From: Marinibacterium sp050389775
GTDB taxonomy: Bacteria; Pseudomonadota; Alphaproteobacteria; Rhodobacterales; Rhodobacteraceae
DNA: 64,000 bases
Assembly (NCBI RefSeq): GCF_050389775.1
Contig: NZ_CP177144.1
Location: forward strand, 4,650,001 to 4,714,000
Direction of reading: 5' to 3'
Shown: positions 16,942 to 24,795 of the stretch, piece after piece
How positions within the stretch are numbered: position 1 is the first letter of the stretch
How the letters are laid out: each line of letters starts with the position of its first letter
Made by a program: the position numbers and the translations under genes
Notes under the pieces: generated by a model
What the model saw: the letters and a program-made list of their open reading frames with translations, nothing else
What the model was told of the DNA's origin: nothing
Databases searched by the model: none

Positions 16942-16970
16942 GCCTGCCGCGGGGTGCACCCGCGGCAGGC
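16942..16970 (-). terminator. intrinsic terminator of rplKA
   Basis: Twelve-bp perfect arms GCCTGCCGCGGG / CCCGCGGCAGGC around a 5-base loop. On the minus strand it is followed by TTTTT. It ends the rplK-rplA transcript 40 bases after the rplA stop, confirming that rplKA is a separate unit from rplJL-rpoBC here. Confidence 0.88.
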
Positions 16971-17009
16971 TCCTGATCTGTCGATGGCCGGCTTGCGCCG
17001 GGCCGGCGA

Positions 17010-17708
17010 TTACTCGCCCGAGGCGTTGGCCACGTCGACGCTGACGCCCGGACCCATGGTCGAGGCCAGCGAGATCTTTTTCAGGTAGGTGCCCTTGGCG
17101 CCCGTGGGCTTGGCCCGGGCAACGGCACCGACGAAGGCACGGATGTTTTCCACCAGCTTGGCTTCGTCGAAGGACGCCTTGCCGACACCTGCGTGCACGA
17201 CACCGGCCTTTTCGGCCTTGAACTGGACTTCACCGCCCTTGGCTGCTTCCACGGCCGCTTTCACGTCCATGGTCACGGTGCCGACCTTGGGGTTCGGCAT
17301 CAGGTTGCGCGGGCCCAGGATCTTGCCCAGACGGCCGACGATCGGCATCATGTCCGGGGTTGCGATGCAACGGTCGAATTCGATCGTGCCGCCCTGGATG
17401 GTTTCCATCAGGTCTTCGGCGCCGACGATGTCCGCACCGGCGGCCTGGGCTTCCTCGGCCTTGGGGCCGCGGGCGAAGACGGCGACGCGAACGGTCTTGC
17501 CGGTGCCGTTGGGCAGGCCGACAACGCCGCGGACCATCTGGTCGGCGTGGCGCGGGTCGACACCCAGGTTCATCGCGATTTCGACCGATTCATCGAACTT
17601 GGCCGATGCGTTGGCCTTGATCAGGGCCACGGCGTCCTCGACGGTCAGGTTTTCCTTGCCGTCAAAGGCTTCGCGGGCGGCGCGGGTGCGTTTTCCGAGT
17701 TTTGCCAT
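17010..17708 (-). CDS. rplA: 50S ribosomal protein L1
   Basis: A 232-residue protein of normal L1 length. It contains the L1 signature GKILGPRNLMPNPKVGTVT and the conserved DPRHADQMVRGVV region. L1 binds 23S rRNA at the mobile stalk and in many bacteria represses its own operon. It starts one base after the rplK stop codon, so the two are cotranslated, and is followed by a strong terminator. Confidence 0.99.
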   Translation of the reverse strand: MAKLGKRTRAAREAFDGKENLTVEDAVALIKANASAKFDESVEIAMNLGVDPRHADQMVRGVVGLPNGTGKTVRVAVFARGPKAEEAQAAGADIVGAEDLMETIQGGTIEFDRCIATPDMMPIVGRLGKILGPRNLMPNPKVGTVTMDVKAAVEAAKGGEVQFKAEKAGVVHAGVGKASFDEAKLVENIRAFVGAVARAKPTGAKGTYLKKISLASTMGPGVSVDVANASGE

Positions 17709-17709
17709 C

Positions 17710-18135
17710 TTACTTCACCTCGATGCCCATCGACCGGGCGGAGCCCAGGATGATCTGCATGGCGGCCTCGACGTCATTGGCGCTGAGGTCCTTCATCTTG
17801 GCTTCGGCGATCTCGCGCACCTGGGCCACGGTCACGGTGCCGACGGTCTCGCGCGAGGGGTTCTTGGCGCCCGACTTCAGCTTGGCGGCCTTCTTCAGGT
17901 AATAAGACGCGGGGGGCGTCTTGATGTCCATCGTGAAGGACTTGTCCTGGTAATAGGTGATCACGGTCGGGCACGGAGCGCCGGGCTCCATGTCTGCGGT
18001 CTTGGCGTTGAACGCCTTGCAGAATTCCATGATGTTGATCCCGCGCTGACCGAGGGCGGGGCCCACCGGCGGCGAGGGGTTGGCCTGCCCGGCAGGCACC
18101 TGCAGCTTCATACTGCCGACGAGTTTCTTGGCCAT
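17710..18135 (-). CDS. rplK: 50S ribosomal protein L11
   Basis: A 141-residue protein of exact family length starting MAKKLVGSMKLQVPAGQA, with the PSPPVGPALGQRGINIMEFC segment that binds the GTPase-associated centre and a C-terminal rRNA-binding domain (AKMKDLSANDVEAAMQIILG). The ATG at 18135 has GGAGAGG about 8 bases upstream. rplA follows directly. nusG, the usual upstream neighbour, is 3.2 kb away behind unrelated genes, so rplK must have a promoter in the 595 bases upstream. Confidence 0.99.
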   Translation of the reverse strand: MAKKLVGSMKLQVPAGQANPSPPVGPALGQRGINIMEFCKAFNAKTADMEPGAPCPTVITYYQDKSFTMDIKTPPASYYLKKAAKLKSGAKNPSRETVGTVTVAQVREIAEAKMKDLSANDVEAAMQIILGSARSMGIEVK

Positions 18136-18730
18136 CTGGCCTCTCCTTATCCAACTCCCGGAACAGCGCGCTGCCCGAGATTTTTCGGCGGAAAAATCTT
18201 GTCCGCCGGTTGACCGTGGTCCGGTGCCCGCACGCGTGCGCGCCGCCTCCCACGTCTGCGACTCGCCCCGGGGCGGACCCCGTTGCGATCCGGGGGCGAT
18301 AGACCATCCCCCCGCGCGATGCAAGGCCCCGCGGCACCGCCCGGCCAATCCGCCTCCGCCCCCGCCCCGCTCTTGCGCCATGACCCGCCGTCGCGCGATC
18401 CGCACAGCGCGGACACCCGCCGCGACTGTCGCGCGCATGGGACAGATCGCCACACCCAGACGATCAAGGGGTTACAGCACCGCGTTAACCAGTTGTTAAG
18501 AAACCGCTTGTCAGCCAGCCGCTGCCGTTTCAGGGCAGGGCCAGCCATATTGCCGTCGCCCGTGCCCCGCACATCCTCTCACCCCCCGTCGCCGCGGGGC
18601 CCTGTTTCGTCATGCCACCTGCCGGCCCCGGCACGCCCTGCCCGCCCATCCACCGGCGCGCCCCGGGACGCAGCCGTGCCTTCCCACGATCCGGCCGCGC
18701 CCTGCGGCCCCTGCCGATACGAGTTCTCCC
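18136..18730 (-). promoter_or_regulatory. rplK leader and divergent intergenic region with AT-rich hairpin
   Basis: This 595-base gap between rplK and the phosphodiesterase gene holds no credible gene. At 18176-18201 an AT-rich hairpin (CGAGATTTTTC / GAAAAATCTTG, one G-T pair) lies 40 bases before the rplK start and is nearly the same as the first hairpin between rpoB and rpoC. The rplKA promoter should lie further up, possibly in the lower-GC stretch near 18450-18510, but I cannot assign -35/-10 boxes with confidence. Confidence 0.5.
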
Positions 18731-19744
18731 ATGCCCCCGCTTCGCCGCCACCTCCTGATCATCCTCATGCTTGTCCTGCTGACCCTGGCCGGCCTGGGCC
18801 TGGCCTTCTGGGCCGTCAATTCCTCGTGGCTGGTCGGGCCCTCCGAGAGCGGCGTGACCAAGGTCCTGGCCCATCGCGGCCTGCATCAGGCCGATGCCGG
18901 GCACCAGACCGGGACGGACCCAGAGACCGAAGAATGCCGGGCGCGCAGGATCGCCCCGGTGACCCACGAGCACATCGCCAACACCCTGCCCTCGATCCGG
19001 GCAGCGGTGACGGCCGGGGCCGATGTCGTCGAACTGGATGTGCAGATGACGGCCGATGGCCATTTTGCGGTGTTCCACGACCTGATGCTTGATTGCCAGA
19101 CCGACGGCACGGGCCGGATCCGGGCTGCGACCTTTGCCCAGCTGCGCCAGCTGGACCTGGGCCATGGCTTCACCAGCGATGGCGGGGGCAGCTATCCGTT
19201 GCGGGGCACCGGGCGCGGGTTGATGCCGTCGCTGACCGAGGTGCTGATGGCCGATCCGGCCGTGCCACTGCTGATCAACCTCAAGAGCGACGATCCGGCC
19301 GAGGGCCTGGCCCTGGCCGCCCTGCTGGAGAGGCCCGAATGGCGGGACCGGGTGCTGGGGGTCTTCGGCCCGGCGGGGTCGACCCAGGCCGCGCTTGGCG
19401 CCCTGCCCGGGCTGCGGGGCTATGATCGCCAGCAGGTTGTCGATTGCCTCAAGCCCTATGCGGCCATCGGCTGGCTGGGCCGGGTGCCCGAGGCCTGCCA
19501 CGACACGCTGATCGTCGTGCCGATCAGCCATGTCCGCTGGCTGTGGGGCTGGCCGCACCGGTTCACCCGGCGAATGCATGCCCACGGCACCGAAGTCATC
19601 CTGCTGGGCCCCTGGGATAGCAGCGAGCAGGTTAGAGGCATCGACAGCGCCGAGGCGCTGGCCCGGGTGCCGGTCGGGTTCGACGGCTATGTCTGGACCG
19701 ACCGGATCGACATCGTCGGGCCGCTGTTGGCCGCCCGGCGGTGA
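18731..19744 (+). CDS. membrane-anchored glycerophosphodiester phosphodiesterase family protein
   Basis: A 337-residue protein with an N-terminal membrane anchor (about residues 8-29) and a GDPD catalytic domain. It carries LAHRGLHQ with the first catalytic His, VVELDVQMTADGHFAVFHD with the metal-binding Glu/Asp and the second His, and the C-terminal EVILLGPWD and GYVWTDRID strands. The family hydrolyses glycerophosphodiesters to glycerol-3-phosphate and an alcohol; the domain would face the periplasm. About 30 extra residues lie between HRG and the ANT motif. It is inserted in the normally contiguous nusG-rplK interval. Confidence 0.85.
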   Translation: MPPLRRHLLIILMLVLLTLAGLGLAFWAVNSSWLVGPSESGVTKVLAHRGLHQADAGHQTGTDPETEECRARRIAPVTHEHIANTLPSIRAAVTAGADVVELDVQMTADGHFAVFHDLMLDCQTDGTGRIRAATFAQLRQLDLGHGFTSDGGGSYPLRGTGRGLMPSLTEVLMADPAVPLLINLKSDDPAEGLALAALLERPEWRDRVLGVFGPAGSTQAALGALPGLRGYDRQQVVDCLKPYAAIGWLGRVPEACHDTLIVVPISHVRWLWGWPHRFTRRMHAHGTEVILLGPWDSSEQVRGIDSAEALARVPVGFDGYVWTDRIDIVGPLLAARR

Positions 19745-19810
19745 ATGGTGCCGTGGGCAGGGACTGGCGGGAAAGGTCCCAGCGGCCACTGTCTACCGGT
19801 GACTGGGCAC

Positions 19811-20027
19811 TGACCGGCGCTGACCGGCACTGACCGGCACCGACCGGCACTGACCGGCACCGACCGGCACTGACCGGCACTGACCGGCACTGACCGGCAC
19901 TGACCGGCACTGACCGGCACTGACCGGCACTGACCGGCACTGACCGGCACTGACCGGCACTGACCGGCACTGACCGGCACTGACCGGCACTGACCGGCAC
20001 TGACCGGCACTGACCGGCACTGACCGG
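19811..20027. repeat. 21 tandem copies of a 10-bp repeat
   Basis: Twenty-one full copies of TGACCGGCAC run without spacers, plus a seven-base partial copy. Two copies begin with C instead of T and the first ends GCGC. The array lies between the convergent ends of the phosphodiesterase gene (19744) and the efflux gene (20116). Each unit carries a TGA, and since 10 is not a multiple of 3, all three plus-strand frames are closed while all three minus-strand frames stay open. This explains the repetitive pseudo-proteins there; it is not coding. The period is close to one helical turn. Confidence 0.97.
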
Positions 20028-20115
20028 GTCGGGACCATGGCGGCCGGCGAGGGGCAAGCCCCACCGGCCCACACGCCAGGAACGGGCCCGGGCCGCATGG
20101 CCCGCGCCCCCATGG

Positions 20116-20748
20116 TCACTCGGCAGCCATGCCGGCCATGACCTGGCGCCGCTCGGCCAGGGCCTGGCGAAAGATCTGGCTGGCAGAGGACAGGAACAGC
20201 CCGGCCATCAGCCCGGCCACGGCCAGGTCGGGCCAGCCCGTGCCGGTGTACCAGACGCCCACGGCGGCCAGCATGACGGCGATGTTGCCGATGGCATCGT
20301 TGCGCGAGCACAGCCAGACCGAACGCACGTTGGCATCCCCGTCCTTGTAGCGCATCAGCATGAGCACGCTGGCCAGGTTGGCCGCCAGGGCCAGCACGCC
20401 GATGCCGCCCATGATCTGGGCCTCGGGCATGCCCAGGACAAAGACCCGCCAGATCGTCGACCCAAACACCCAGAGCCCCATGAGAAGCAGGCTGGCGCCC
20501 TTCAGCATGGCCGCATTGGTGCGCACCCGGACCGACGCCCCGATGACGGCCAGCGACAGGCCATAGGTCATGGCATCGCCGAGAAAATCCAGGGCATCGG
20601 CCTGCAGCGCCTGCGAGCGGGCCGCGTGGCCGGCGGCCATCTCGACCAGGAACATGGCGCCGTTCAGGGCGATGACCGCCCAGAGCCTGCGCCGGTAATC
20701 CGCCGACATACCGTCGAAACGGGCGTTGTGATTGCAGCATCCGGCCAT
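20116..20748 (-). CDS. short cation-diffusion-facilitator (CDF) metal transporter
   Basis: A 210-residue membrane protein with about six helices. ALDFLGDAMTYG in the second helix and SRNDAIGNI in the fifth carry the Asp pairs that bind metal in CDF exporters. The N-terminus starts MAGCCNHNARFDG, with a possible metal-binding Cys pair and His. The usual cytoplasmic C-terminal domain is absent, typical of the short CDF class. The start is set by the promoter: the MerR-type -10 box is at 20781-20786, so an ATG at 20778 would precede the transcription start and the ATG at 20748 is the usable one. Zn/Cd/Co-type export is likely; the exact metal is unknown. Confidence 0.85.
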   Translation of the reverse strand: MAGCCNHNARFDGMSADYRRRLWAVIALNGAMFLVEMAAGHAARSQALQADALDFLGDAMTYGLSLAVIGASVRVRTNAAMLKGASLLLMGLWVFGSTIWRVFVLGMPEAQIMGGIGVLALAANLASVLMLMRYKDGDANVRSVWLCSRNDAIGNIAVMLAAVGVWYTGTGWPDLAVAGLMAGLFLSSASQIFRQALAERRQVMAGMAAE

Positions 20749-20780
20749 GGTGATCGGTCCCTTTCGTTCATGCTGCACCC

Positions 20781-20811
20781 GATGTAGGATCTCTAGCGAC
20801 TAGAGGTTCAA
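20781..20811 (-). promoter_or_regulatory. MerR-type promoter/operator for the metal efflux gene
   Basis: On the minus strand TTGAAC (-35, 20806-20811) and TACATC (-10, 20781-20786) are separated by 19 bases, the over-long spacer typical of MerR-controlled promoters. The dyad CTCTAG-CGA-CTAGAG (20791-20805) fills the spacer, as expected for a MerR dimer that untwists the promoter on metal binding. It faces the transporter gene, with the merR-type gene divergent. Confidence 0.88.
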
Positions 20812-20826
20812 GAGGAAAAATCGCGG

Positions 20827-21270
20827 ATGTTGTCGATCGGGGAATTGTCGCGGAGGACCGGGGTCAAGGTGCCGACGATCCGCTACTACGAAGAGACCGG
20901 CCTGCTGGAGGCCGCGACCCGGACGGCGGGCAACCAGCGGCGCTATGGCCATGAACAGCTGGAAAAGCTGGCCTTCGTGCGCCATGCCCGCGACCTGGGG
21001 TTCTCGCTGGAGGCGATCCGGGCGCTGATCGAGCTACAGGACCACCCGGACCGGTCCTGCCAGGAGGCCAACGCCCTGGCCCGCGACCAGCTGGCCGGGG
21101 TGCGCGCCCGCATCCGGCGGCTGCAGGCGCTGGAAACCGAGCTGCAGCGCATTGCCGAGGGTTGTGACGGCGAAGGGCGGGCGGCCAGCTGTTACGTGCT
21201 GCGCTCACTGGCCGACCACCAGCATTGCGTGACCGATCACCAGCCCGAAGTCGGGCCGGGCCGGGGGTAA
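20827..21270 (+). CDS. MerR-family metal-responsive regulator
   Basis: A 147-residue protein starting MLSIGELSRRTGVKVPTIRYYEETGLL, the winged helix-turn-helix of the MerR family, followed by a long dimerisation helix (residues about 78-120). Metal-sensing residues typical of the ZntR/CadR group are present: a Cys at the start of the helix (SCQEAN) and a C-terminal cluster (EGCDGEG, ASCYVL, HQHCVTDH). It should activate the divergent efflux gene through the operator at 20791-20805. Cys/His content suggests Zn, Cd or Pb rather than an oxidative signal, but the specific metal cannot be told. Confidence 0.88.
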   Translation: MLSIGELSRRTGVKVPTIRYYEETGLLEAATRTAGNQRRYGHEQLEKLAFVRHARDLGFSLEAIRALIELQDHPDRSCQEANALARDQLAGVRARIRRLQALETELQRIAEGCDGEGRAASCYVLRSLADHQHCVTDHQPEVGPGRG

Positions 21271-21302
21271 CGGCAAAGTTTTCGCAAAGGGGCGGATCAG
21301 CC

Positions 21303-21330
21303 GTAGGATGGGTGCAAGCACCCATCCTAC
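21303..21330. repeat. REP-like palindrome, copy 1
   Basis: Perfect 12-bp arms GTAGGATGGGTG / CACCCATCCTAC around CAAG, between the convergent ends of the merR-type gene and nusG. A near-identical palindrome occurs at 58728-58754 after etfA, with the same outer arms and flanking CC and CG. The two unlinked copies point to a dispersed repeat; it may also help end transcription on both strands. Confidence 0.82.
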
Positions 21331-21349
21331 CGGGATCACGCGGCCCGGG

Positions 21350-21883
21350 TCAGCCCTGCTTGGTGACCTGGGTGTATTCCAGCTCGACCGGGGTTTCCCG
21401 GCCGAAGATCGAGACCGAGACCTTGAGGCGCTGGTTCTCGTCGTCGACCTCTTCGATCATGCCGTCGAAATCCTCGAACGGCCCGTCGTTGACCTTGACC
21501 TTCTCGCCAACCTCGAAATGGATCAGCGTGCGCGGGGCTTCCTCGCCTTCCTGGACCCGGTTCAGGATCTGGTTGACCTCGGCATCGCGCATGGGCATCG
21601 GCCGGCCCTGGGGGCCGAGAAAGCCGGTGACCCGGTTGATGTCATTGATCAGGTGATAGCCCCGGTCCGACATTTCCATGTGCACCAGCACGTAGCCCGG
21701 CATGAACCGCCGTTCGGTCGACACCTTCTTGCCGCGACGCACCTCGATGACCTCTTCGGTGGGCACCAGCACCTCGTCGATCTCGTCCTCGAGCCCGTTC
21801 TCGGCGACAGATGTGCGGATCTGTTCGGCGATCTTCTTTTCGAAATTCGAGAGCACGCTGACCGAATACCACCGTTTCGCCAT
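21350..21883 (-). CDS. nusG: transcription termination/antitermination factor NusG
   Basis: A 177-residue protein of standard length: NGN domain (MAKRWYSVSVLSNFEKKIAEQI to about residue 115, including FMPGYVLVHM) and a C-terminal KOW domain (EVGEKVKVNDGPFEDFDG and VFGR-like SIFGRETPVEL). It binds RNA polymerase and links it to Rho or the ribosome. secE is upstream on the same strand but 371 bases away behind a terminator, so nusG may have its own promoter in 21884-21976. Confidence 0.98.
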   Translation of the reverse strand: MAKRWYSVSVLSNFEKKIAEQIRTSVAENGLEDEIDEVLVPTEEVIEVRRGKKVSTERRFMPGYVLVHMEMSDRGYHLINDINRVTGFLGPQGRPMPMRDAEVNQILNRVQEGEEAPRTLIHFEVGEKVKVNDGPFEDFDGMIEEVDDENQRLKVSVSIFGRETPVELEYTQVTKQG

Positions 21884-21976
21884 GACCCGTCGCTTCCTCT
21901 TTCCTCCCCCGGGCCGTGAAAGGATGCCGCGGGGTTGTCGTTGTCTCTCTGATATCTGCCCCGGTCCGACCGGAAC

Positions 21977-22009
21977 AAAAACGGGCGTGCAACCGAATCG
22001 CCGCACGCC
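21977..22009 (-). terminator. intrinsic terminator between secE and nusG
   Basis: On the minus strand GGCGTGC (22009-22003) pairs with GCACGCC (21990-21984) around a 12-base loop, followed by CG and TTTTT. It lies about 245 bases beyond the secE stop and about 95 bases before the nusG start, splitting a pair that is normally a tight operon. The remaining gap to secE (22010-22254) is GC-rich and holds no recognisable gene. Confidence 0.65.
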
Positions 22010-22254
22010 TGCCTTCAATGCTGACCGCTGAAGTAGCCCGCCGGGGGAGATTGATCAAGGCCCGCCTGCGTCGGCTGGACGGCCGGGGCCGGATCCCATG
22101 GCAGGGCGCAGGACCGGGATAGCCGGGCGGGCGCACCGCACGATGGGCGCGGCAGAAGCACGGCGCGGACAGGGAACAGGGGCGGCAGGCAAAGGGCCCG
22201 GACAGGCGTCCGGGATGCACACCTGGGCGCCGGCCAGGCCGGCACCGGACGGGC

Positions 22255-22452
22255 TCAGCCGAAGTAGTTCAGCACGCCCTGCAGGCCGGTGCGGATCAGC
22301 AGATCGACCAGCGCAAAGAACACGGCCGTCAGGGCAGCCATGACAAAGACCATCAGCGTGGTCAGCAGCGTTTCGCGACGGGTCGGCCAGACGACCTTGG
22401 CGATCTCGGCGCGGGTCTGCTGGATGAACTGGATCGGGTTGGTGTTGGCCAT
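22255..22452 (-). CDS. secE: preprotein translocase subunit SecE
   Basis: A 65-residue protein with the single C-terminal membrane helix form of SecE: an amphipathic N-terminus with EIAKVVWPTRRET, the signature that clamps SecY, then one membrane helix (about residues 30-55). It stabilises the SecY channel. The start is the ATG of MANTNPIQFI. It is the first gene of the minus-strand secE-nusG-rpl-rpo order; trnW and tuf, its usual upstream neighbours, are about 23.6 kb and 25.6 kb away. Confidence 0.97.
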   Translation of the reverse strand: MANTNPIQFIQQTRAEIAKVVWPTRRETLLTTLMVFVMAALTAVFFALVDLLIRTGLQGVLNYFG

Positions 22453-22618
22453 GGGGCATCCCTGCTGTCGAATGGGCGGTACATAGCGGGGCCGGCCGGC
22501 GGTTTCAAGCCCGCCCCGGCGGCTGGACCTTGGCCCGCACCCACCTATACTTGGCCCTCCGCGCCCGCCCGGCGCGCCGCCTCGCCCTGCCCGCCCCCAG
22601 CAAGCCGGACCACCCCCC

Positions 22619-23374
22619 ATGAGCCCCCGACGCGCCACCCGCCCGACGACCATCGCCGATCTCGCCGCCCGCCTGGGGCGGGCCCGGGCCGCCGGGGCCG
22701 GACGGCCGGCCGAAGACCGGGCCCGGCGGATGATGGCAGCCTACCTGCAGGCGGCCGAGGCCCATGCCCTGCCACTGGCCGAGGTGGTGCGCGAACTGGC
22801 CCGGGGGGTAACGGCCCGCCGGCTGGGCGATGCCAGCCGCGACGCGCTGATGCAGTCCCCGCCCCCGGCCGTGACCGACCGGGCCTGCCGCGACGGCTGT
22901 GCCTTCTGCTGCATCCTGCAGGGCGGCGACGGTGGCACGATCACCGAAGCCGAGGCCCGCTCGCTGCATGCCGCCCTGTCGCCGCTGGCCGGCGCACCCG
23001 ATGGCCGCCAATGGCACCCGTCCGCCTGCCCGGCGCTCGACCCCGAGACCCGGTCATGCCGGGCCTATGACGCCCGGCCGACGATCTGCCGGTCGTTCCT
23101 GTCGACCGATGCCACGGCCTGCGAGGTCAATGCGGCGGGCGGTGCGGCGCGGGGCGCGGGGCTGCTGGGCAGTCACCTGGATTACCTGGCCACCCATGCC
23201 CTGGCCCGCGACCTGTTGCGCGGGATCACCCGGGTGTCGAGCTTTGCCCTGGCCCGCGTGGCCCGGGGCGCCGTCGAGGGCGAGCCCCTCGAAGACAGCC
23301 TGACCGCCGCGCGCCATGGTCCCAAGGCGCTGGAAACCGCCTGCCGCGACGCCGCCCGGGCAGCGGGGGGCTGA
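22619..23374 (+). CDS. YkgJ-type cysteine-cluster protein
   Basis: A 251-residue protein with the CxxCxxCC-family (YkgJ) pattern: CRDGCAFCC near residue 95, then CPALDPETRSCRAYDARP and TICRSFLSTDATAC. The cysteines are expected to bind zinc or an iron-sulfur cluster. An Ala/Arg-rich helical N-terminus precedes this core. Cytoplasmic; function unknown. It is divergent from secE with 166 bases between them and stands alone. Confidence 0.78.
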   Translation: MSPRRATRPTTIADLAARLGRARAAGAGRPAEDRARRMMAAYLQAAEAHALPLAEVVRELARGVTARRLGDASRDALMQSPPPAVTDRACRDGCAFCCILQGGDGGTITEAEARSLHAALSPLAGAPDGRQWHPSACPALDPETRSCRAYDARPTICRSFLSTDATACEVNAAGGAARGAGLLGSHLDYLATHALARDLLRGITRVSSFALARVARGAVEGEPLEDSLTAARHGPKALETACRDAARAAGG

Positions 23375-23817
23375 GCGCGGATCAGGGCGAATCGCGGGGG
23401 CGGGATGGCCGGTCGATCCTGCGCGGGCGACTGCCGGCATCATGGCAACAGCGGGGGCCTGTCGAAAAGGCAGCCCCGCGCGACCAGCATCGCAAAAGCG
23501 CACGACGTCACGGCAGGAGCCGGGGCGCAACGGCTGGTTTGGCCGGCGCGAACGCCTAGACGAGCGGCGCCCGGCATCTCGGCACCAGCGGGGGGGGGCA
23601 TATCGGCCGGCACCCCGGGCGCATCAGCCGACACCGCGGGCACATGGGCCTACAACCTTGACGTGCGGGCGGCCTCGGGACAGCAGTGCAGGCAAGGCGG
23701 CAGGCACCTCTTCCCCACAAGCGCCTGAAACTGCGTCCACGGCCCGCATAACGGGGCGCACAAGCAGGCATGCGCATCACGGCGCGGCAGTATATCGACG
23801 TCAGGCACGAACCCTGG
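23375..23817. other. gene-free interval
   Basis: A 443-base stretch between the YkgJ-type gene and the LysR gene. It contains a run of G residues near 23589 and short open frames of Arg/Pro/Ala-rich nonsense without ribosome binding sites. Base composition is uneven compared with its neighbours. No gene remnant, tRNA or terminator was recognised. Confidence 0.45.
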
Positions 23818-24705
23818 TCACTGAGCGAGTTTCCCGCCAATCCAGTCAAGGAAGACCGCAAGCCGCCGCAGCCCGGAAATACGCGTCAGGTACAGCGCGG
23901 TGATGTCCAGCGGCGCGGCAAGCAGGCGATCGGGGAACAGCGGCACCAAGCGGCCGGCGGCGATATCCTTGGCCACCATGAACTCGGACAGTCGCGCGAC
24001 CCCCATGCCCCCCAGGATGAGGCTGCGCACCGCTTCTCCGTTCTCTGCCTGGACCGAGGCAGGCACGACGACCGGGGCATCAAGCCCTTCAAACTTCAGA
24101 ACGTTGATGTGTTGAGGCGAAGTAAAGCGGACCTGATCCAGCCGGGACAGGTCCTGCGGCTGCTCCGGCCAGCCTTCCCGGTCGAGGTAGTCGGGCGTCG
24201 CGACCAGCCGCCATGGCGTCTGGCCGAGGGGGCGTTGCAGCAATTCGCTGTCGGACAGCGCGCCAAAGCGGATCGCGACATCGGCATGGCTGTCGATCAG
24301 GTCGACCGGCCTGTCGGTCATGTCGAGCGTGACCTCGACATCGGGATATAGCGCGTGGAACTCCGCCAGGTGCGGGGCGATGACATGCAGCGTGAACCCC
24401 ACCGGCGCATTCACCCTCAGGGGCCCGCGCGGCGCGGCGCCCCGGGCCGCCAGATCCGCCAGCGCCTCGGTCCGCGTGACGATGTCCTGCGCCGCGGCGA
24501 GCAGGTCGCGCCCCTCGGGTGTCAGCTCGATGGCCCTTGTGCTGCGCCGCAAGAGCGTCACGCCCAGCTGCCCTTCCAGCCGACTGACCGTCCGGCTGAG
24601 CGTCGACGGGGCAACGCCAAGGTGGCGCCCGGCCTCGGCAAAGCCACCAGCCTCGATCACCGCGACGAAGGCGGCCAGCTCCCTGGTCTGAGGTAATTCG
24701 TGCAT
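23818..24705 (-). CDS. LysR-family transcriptional regulator
   Basis: A 295-residue protein with an N-terminal winged HTH (FVAVIEAGGFAEAGRHLG, then APSTLSRTVSRLE) and the two-lobed substrate-binding domain (about residues 88-290, including DRPVDLIDSHADVAIRFG), closest in style to the TrpI/GcvA-like group next to exporters. The ATG at 24705 starts the standard HTH; longer starts run into the intergenic region. It is divergent from the MFS exporter and aldo-keto reductase, 90 bases apart, and probably regulates them in response to a ligand that I cannot name. Confidence 0.9.
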   Translation of the reverse strand: MHELPQTRELAAFVAVIEAGGFAEAGRHLGVAPSTLSRTVSRLEGQLGVTLLRRSTRAIELTPEGRDLLAAAQDIVTRTEALADLAARGAAPRGPLRVNAPVGFTLHVIAPHLAEFHALYPDVEVTLDMTDRPVDLIDSHADVAIRFGALSDSELLQRPLGQTPWRLVATPDYLDREGWPEQPQDLSRLDQVRFTSPQHINVLKFEGLDAPVVVPASVQAENGEAVRSLILGGMGVARLSEFMVAKDIAAGRLVPLFPDRLLAAPLDITALYLTRISGLRRLAVFLDWIGGKLAQ

Positions 24706-24795
24706 TTTGCGCAACGAGCCTTTGCCAACCTGTCCGTTCACGCAAAAGCCTAGCGGAGCCATCTTGCCGGCGAAAGTCGAAACAGGAGACCTCCC

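Noticed and set aside
19811..20027. CRISPR array
   Set aside because: The repeats are 10 bp and directly adjacent, with no spacers, and no cas genes are in the window.
19632..20740. Repetitive minus-strand proteins with a VPVSAGQCRS-type decapeptide across the 10-bp array
   Set aside because: They occur in all three minus frames as a product of the 10-bp repeat, and have no start signals; the array is intergenic.
23405..23728. A 107-codon plus-strand gene in the gap before the LysR gene
   Set aside because: No ribosome binding site, biased composition of Arg, Gly, Ala and Ser, and no motif.
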